From the NCBI GenBank assembly GCA_017645645.1, contig JAGCOB010000019.1:1-64000 (forward strand): DNA of 64,000 bases, written 5' to 3'. The position numbers and the translations under genes are program-made. Under the pieces are notes generated by a model. That model was not told the origin of the DNA and did not search any database. It saw only the letters and a program-made list of their open reading frames with translations. How positions within the stretch are numbered: position 1 is the stretch's first letter; each line of letters begins with the position of its first letter. Shown piece by piece: positions 62,736 to 64,000 of the stretch. Source of the stretch: Prevotella sp. (GTDB lineage Bacteria > Bacteroidota > Bacteroidia > Bacteroidales > Bacteroidaceae).

Positions 62736-64000
62736 TCAATCAAATATCAAAGCATCACCCACACAGGCATTCGGTTGTTGAATATGCAACAACGAACATA
62801 CAGTCGGAGCAATATCCGTGATATGGACTTCCTGGGCATGACTACCATGGGGGACATGCCATCCATAGAACAGCAACGGGATATGGGAATCATACGGATT
62901 CCACTTCCCATGGGTGGTTCCTTCCGGTGAACTCCATGAACTGAACTCGTAATAGCCAGGGTCTGGTGCGACATAGATTTCTCCTCCCCGGTGATAGTTA
63001 TAGCCCATCAGTATCCGGTCACGGATAATTGGAGGCACAGAAGAGGTGACTACTCTCTCCACATCCACGACAAACGACAGGTTAGGACTCTGGTGCAAAT
63101 ATTCTATGATGACATCTTTCACCTTCTGATAGTCAAGCCCTTGCTGACGGATGCCCTTCCTGTCAAGATACAGACGATAGTCAACGATTCCCAGTATCAC
63201 GGGTTTGGAATTACCGAGTTTCTCCTCAACATATTTGTCCAGGCCAACACGAAGTTCATGAGAGAGCCACTTACCACCATGCAGGCGGTTATCTTGCATG
63301 AACTTCCAGTTATGGGCAGCGGCATGGTCTGCGGACAGGAACACAAGATAATTTCCCTTACCCACCTGGCTGTCCAATGCCTCGAAAAGACGCGCCAGGT
63401 CCTTGTCAAGTTCAAGATATGCCTCATCGGTATGCTCACCGCGGGTTCCCCACTTATGTCCGATGACATCCGTCTGGGAGAAACTGACACACAGCATATC
63501 GGTCTCATCTCCCTGACCTAATCTTTCACCTTTGATCGCTGCAATTGCCATATCAGCGACCAGCGTTCCCGCCAAGGGAGAAAGTCCGACATCACTGCCA
63601 AGTTCCTTCAACTTCTCGTTCTTTGCCATCTTCTTGTTAACCTCCTTCGCCCAGTCAGGGAGTTCCTTCATATAATAAGTACTGGTCACAAACTGTCCGT
63701 TCTTCAGGTCCAGCCAATAGGCGGCATTAGCAGCATGACCGGCAGGCAAGATCGCGGCACGGTCCTTATAGGAGATGCCAATAACCTTCGAACGAAAGTC
63801 CGTATGCATCCGCAACTGGTCGCCAATCGTCGTAGACAACATATTGGCAGGTGACATCATTCCCACTCGCTTATTATCTGTCCCGACCGTCATTACTGTC
63901 GTATCCATACAACAATAGGTCCGTTTCCCATCCACAAAGAAGGTATTGCCGCAGATGCCATGGAAAGCAGGTGTTGTTCCCGTATAGACACTGGCATGAC
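62736..64000 (-). CDS. PafA-like alkaline phosphatase family protein (5' end missing)
   Basis: The frame stays open to the right edge; the visible 421 codons begin 'GHASVYTGTTPAFHGICGN', which is the region just after the nucleophile in PafA-type phosphatases, so the nucleophile and signal peptide lie outside. Metal-ligand motifs are present: 'SQTDVIGHKWG', 'SADHAAAHN' and a C-terminal 'HITDIAPTVCSLLHI'. PafA is a periplasmic, calcium-activated phosphatase that works on many phosphomonoesters. A phosphodiesterase/pyrophosphatase of the same superfamily is the alternative. Confidence 0.85.
   Translation of the reverse strand, partial: HASVYTGTTPAFHGICGNTFFVDGKRTYCCMDTTVMTVGTDNKRVGMMSPANMLSTTIGDQLRMHTDFRSKVIGISYKDRAAILPAGHAANAAYWLDLKNGQFVTSTYYMKELPDWAKEVNKKMAKNEKLKELGSDVGLSPLAGTLVADMAIAAIKGERLGQGDETDMLCVSFSQTDVIGHKWGTRGEHTDEAYLELDKDLARLFEALDSQVGKGNYLVFLSADHAAAHNWKFMQDNRLHGGKWLSHELRVGLDKYVEEKLGNSKPVILGIVDYRLYLDRKGIRQQGLDYQKVKDVIIEYLHQSPNLSFVVDVERVVTSSVPPIIRDRILMGYNYHRGGEIYVAPDPGYYEFSSWSSPEGTTHGKWNPYDSHIPLLFYGWHVPHGSHAQEVHITDIAPTVCSLLHIQQPNACVGDALIFD

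Overview
The window reads as a chromosome segment of a gut- or oral-type Bacteroidales, most like Prevotella and relatives. Reasons: promoters of the Bacteroidetes pattern TTTG-N19/20-TAnnTTTG before many genes, few Shine-Dalgarno sites, a nuo operon lacking nuoEFG, a type IX secretion CHU_C-type domain, PafA-like phosphatase, DUF1573, DUF3078, OmpA and WG-repeat envelope proteins, and an HU-like protein of the Bacteroidales type. No rRNA, tRNA, CRISPR array or insertion sequence was seen.

Layout. (1) 1-1250: end of a mobilization module (MobC cut by the window edge, then MobA relaxase). (2) 1291-11450: accessory island. Its AT-rich core (1863-8213) is a tight same-strand operon: 83-aa protein, class I SAM methyltransferase, compact UvrD-like SF1 helicase, 729-aa protein of no family I recognise, DUF1848 protein with a C-terminal CxxxCxxC cluster, and a leucine-rich-repeat protein. 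A second module follows: Schlafen/AlbA_2-type ATP-binding protein, XRE regulator, and an NTF2-like protein. The core operon is my best candidate for an undescribed, possibly anti-phage, system. (3) 11451-11770: a promoter and a structured candidate small RNA. (4) 11771-20431: surface polysaccharide locus with glycosyltransferases, a UDP-glucuronate-epimerase-like enzyme and a hexapeptide acyltransferase. Gene directions alternate, two divergent promoter regions are near copies of each other, and two of the mRNAs look almost leaderless. (5) 20442-26732: small winged-helix proteins, aspS, hexuronate genes uxuB and uxuA, and an HU-like DNA-binding protein, followed by a 22-bp tandem repeat and a 16-bp hairpin. 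(6) 26919-51891: envelope and housekeeping genes: WG-repeat, OmpA, DUF1573, DUF3078, YidC, DUF1846, SpoIIE phosphatase, an S9 peptidase/MFS operon, a LysM/beta-barrel/POT transporter/phosphodiesterase operon, a CHU_C-only protein overlapping uvrA, and an outer-membrane barrel. (7) 52109-62286: nuoA-B-CD-H-I-J-K-L-M-N. (8) 62417-64000: a small HTH protein and a PafA-like phosphatase cut by the right edge.

How the genes may work together. The island core could be one multi-gene device, because its stop and start codons are adjacent or overlap and it pairs a helicase, two putative SAM/Fe-S-type enzymes and a large scaffold-like protein beside mobilization genes. The polysaccharide locus would build and decorate a glycan. 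The peptidase and transporter genes (38-46 kb) suggest peptide uptake, and the Nuo complex without its NADH module suggests a proton pump fed by another donor. A family of short repeat words (GGCTAAT-, GAGTTGA- and GAAAAAT-like) is scattered between genes and also sits in frame inside several of them.
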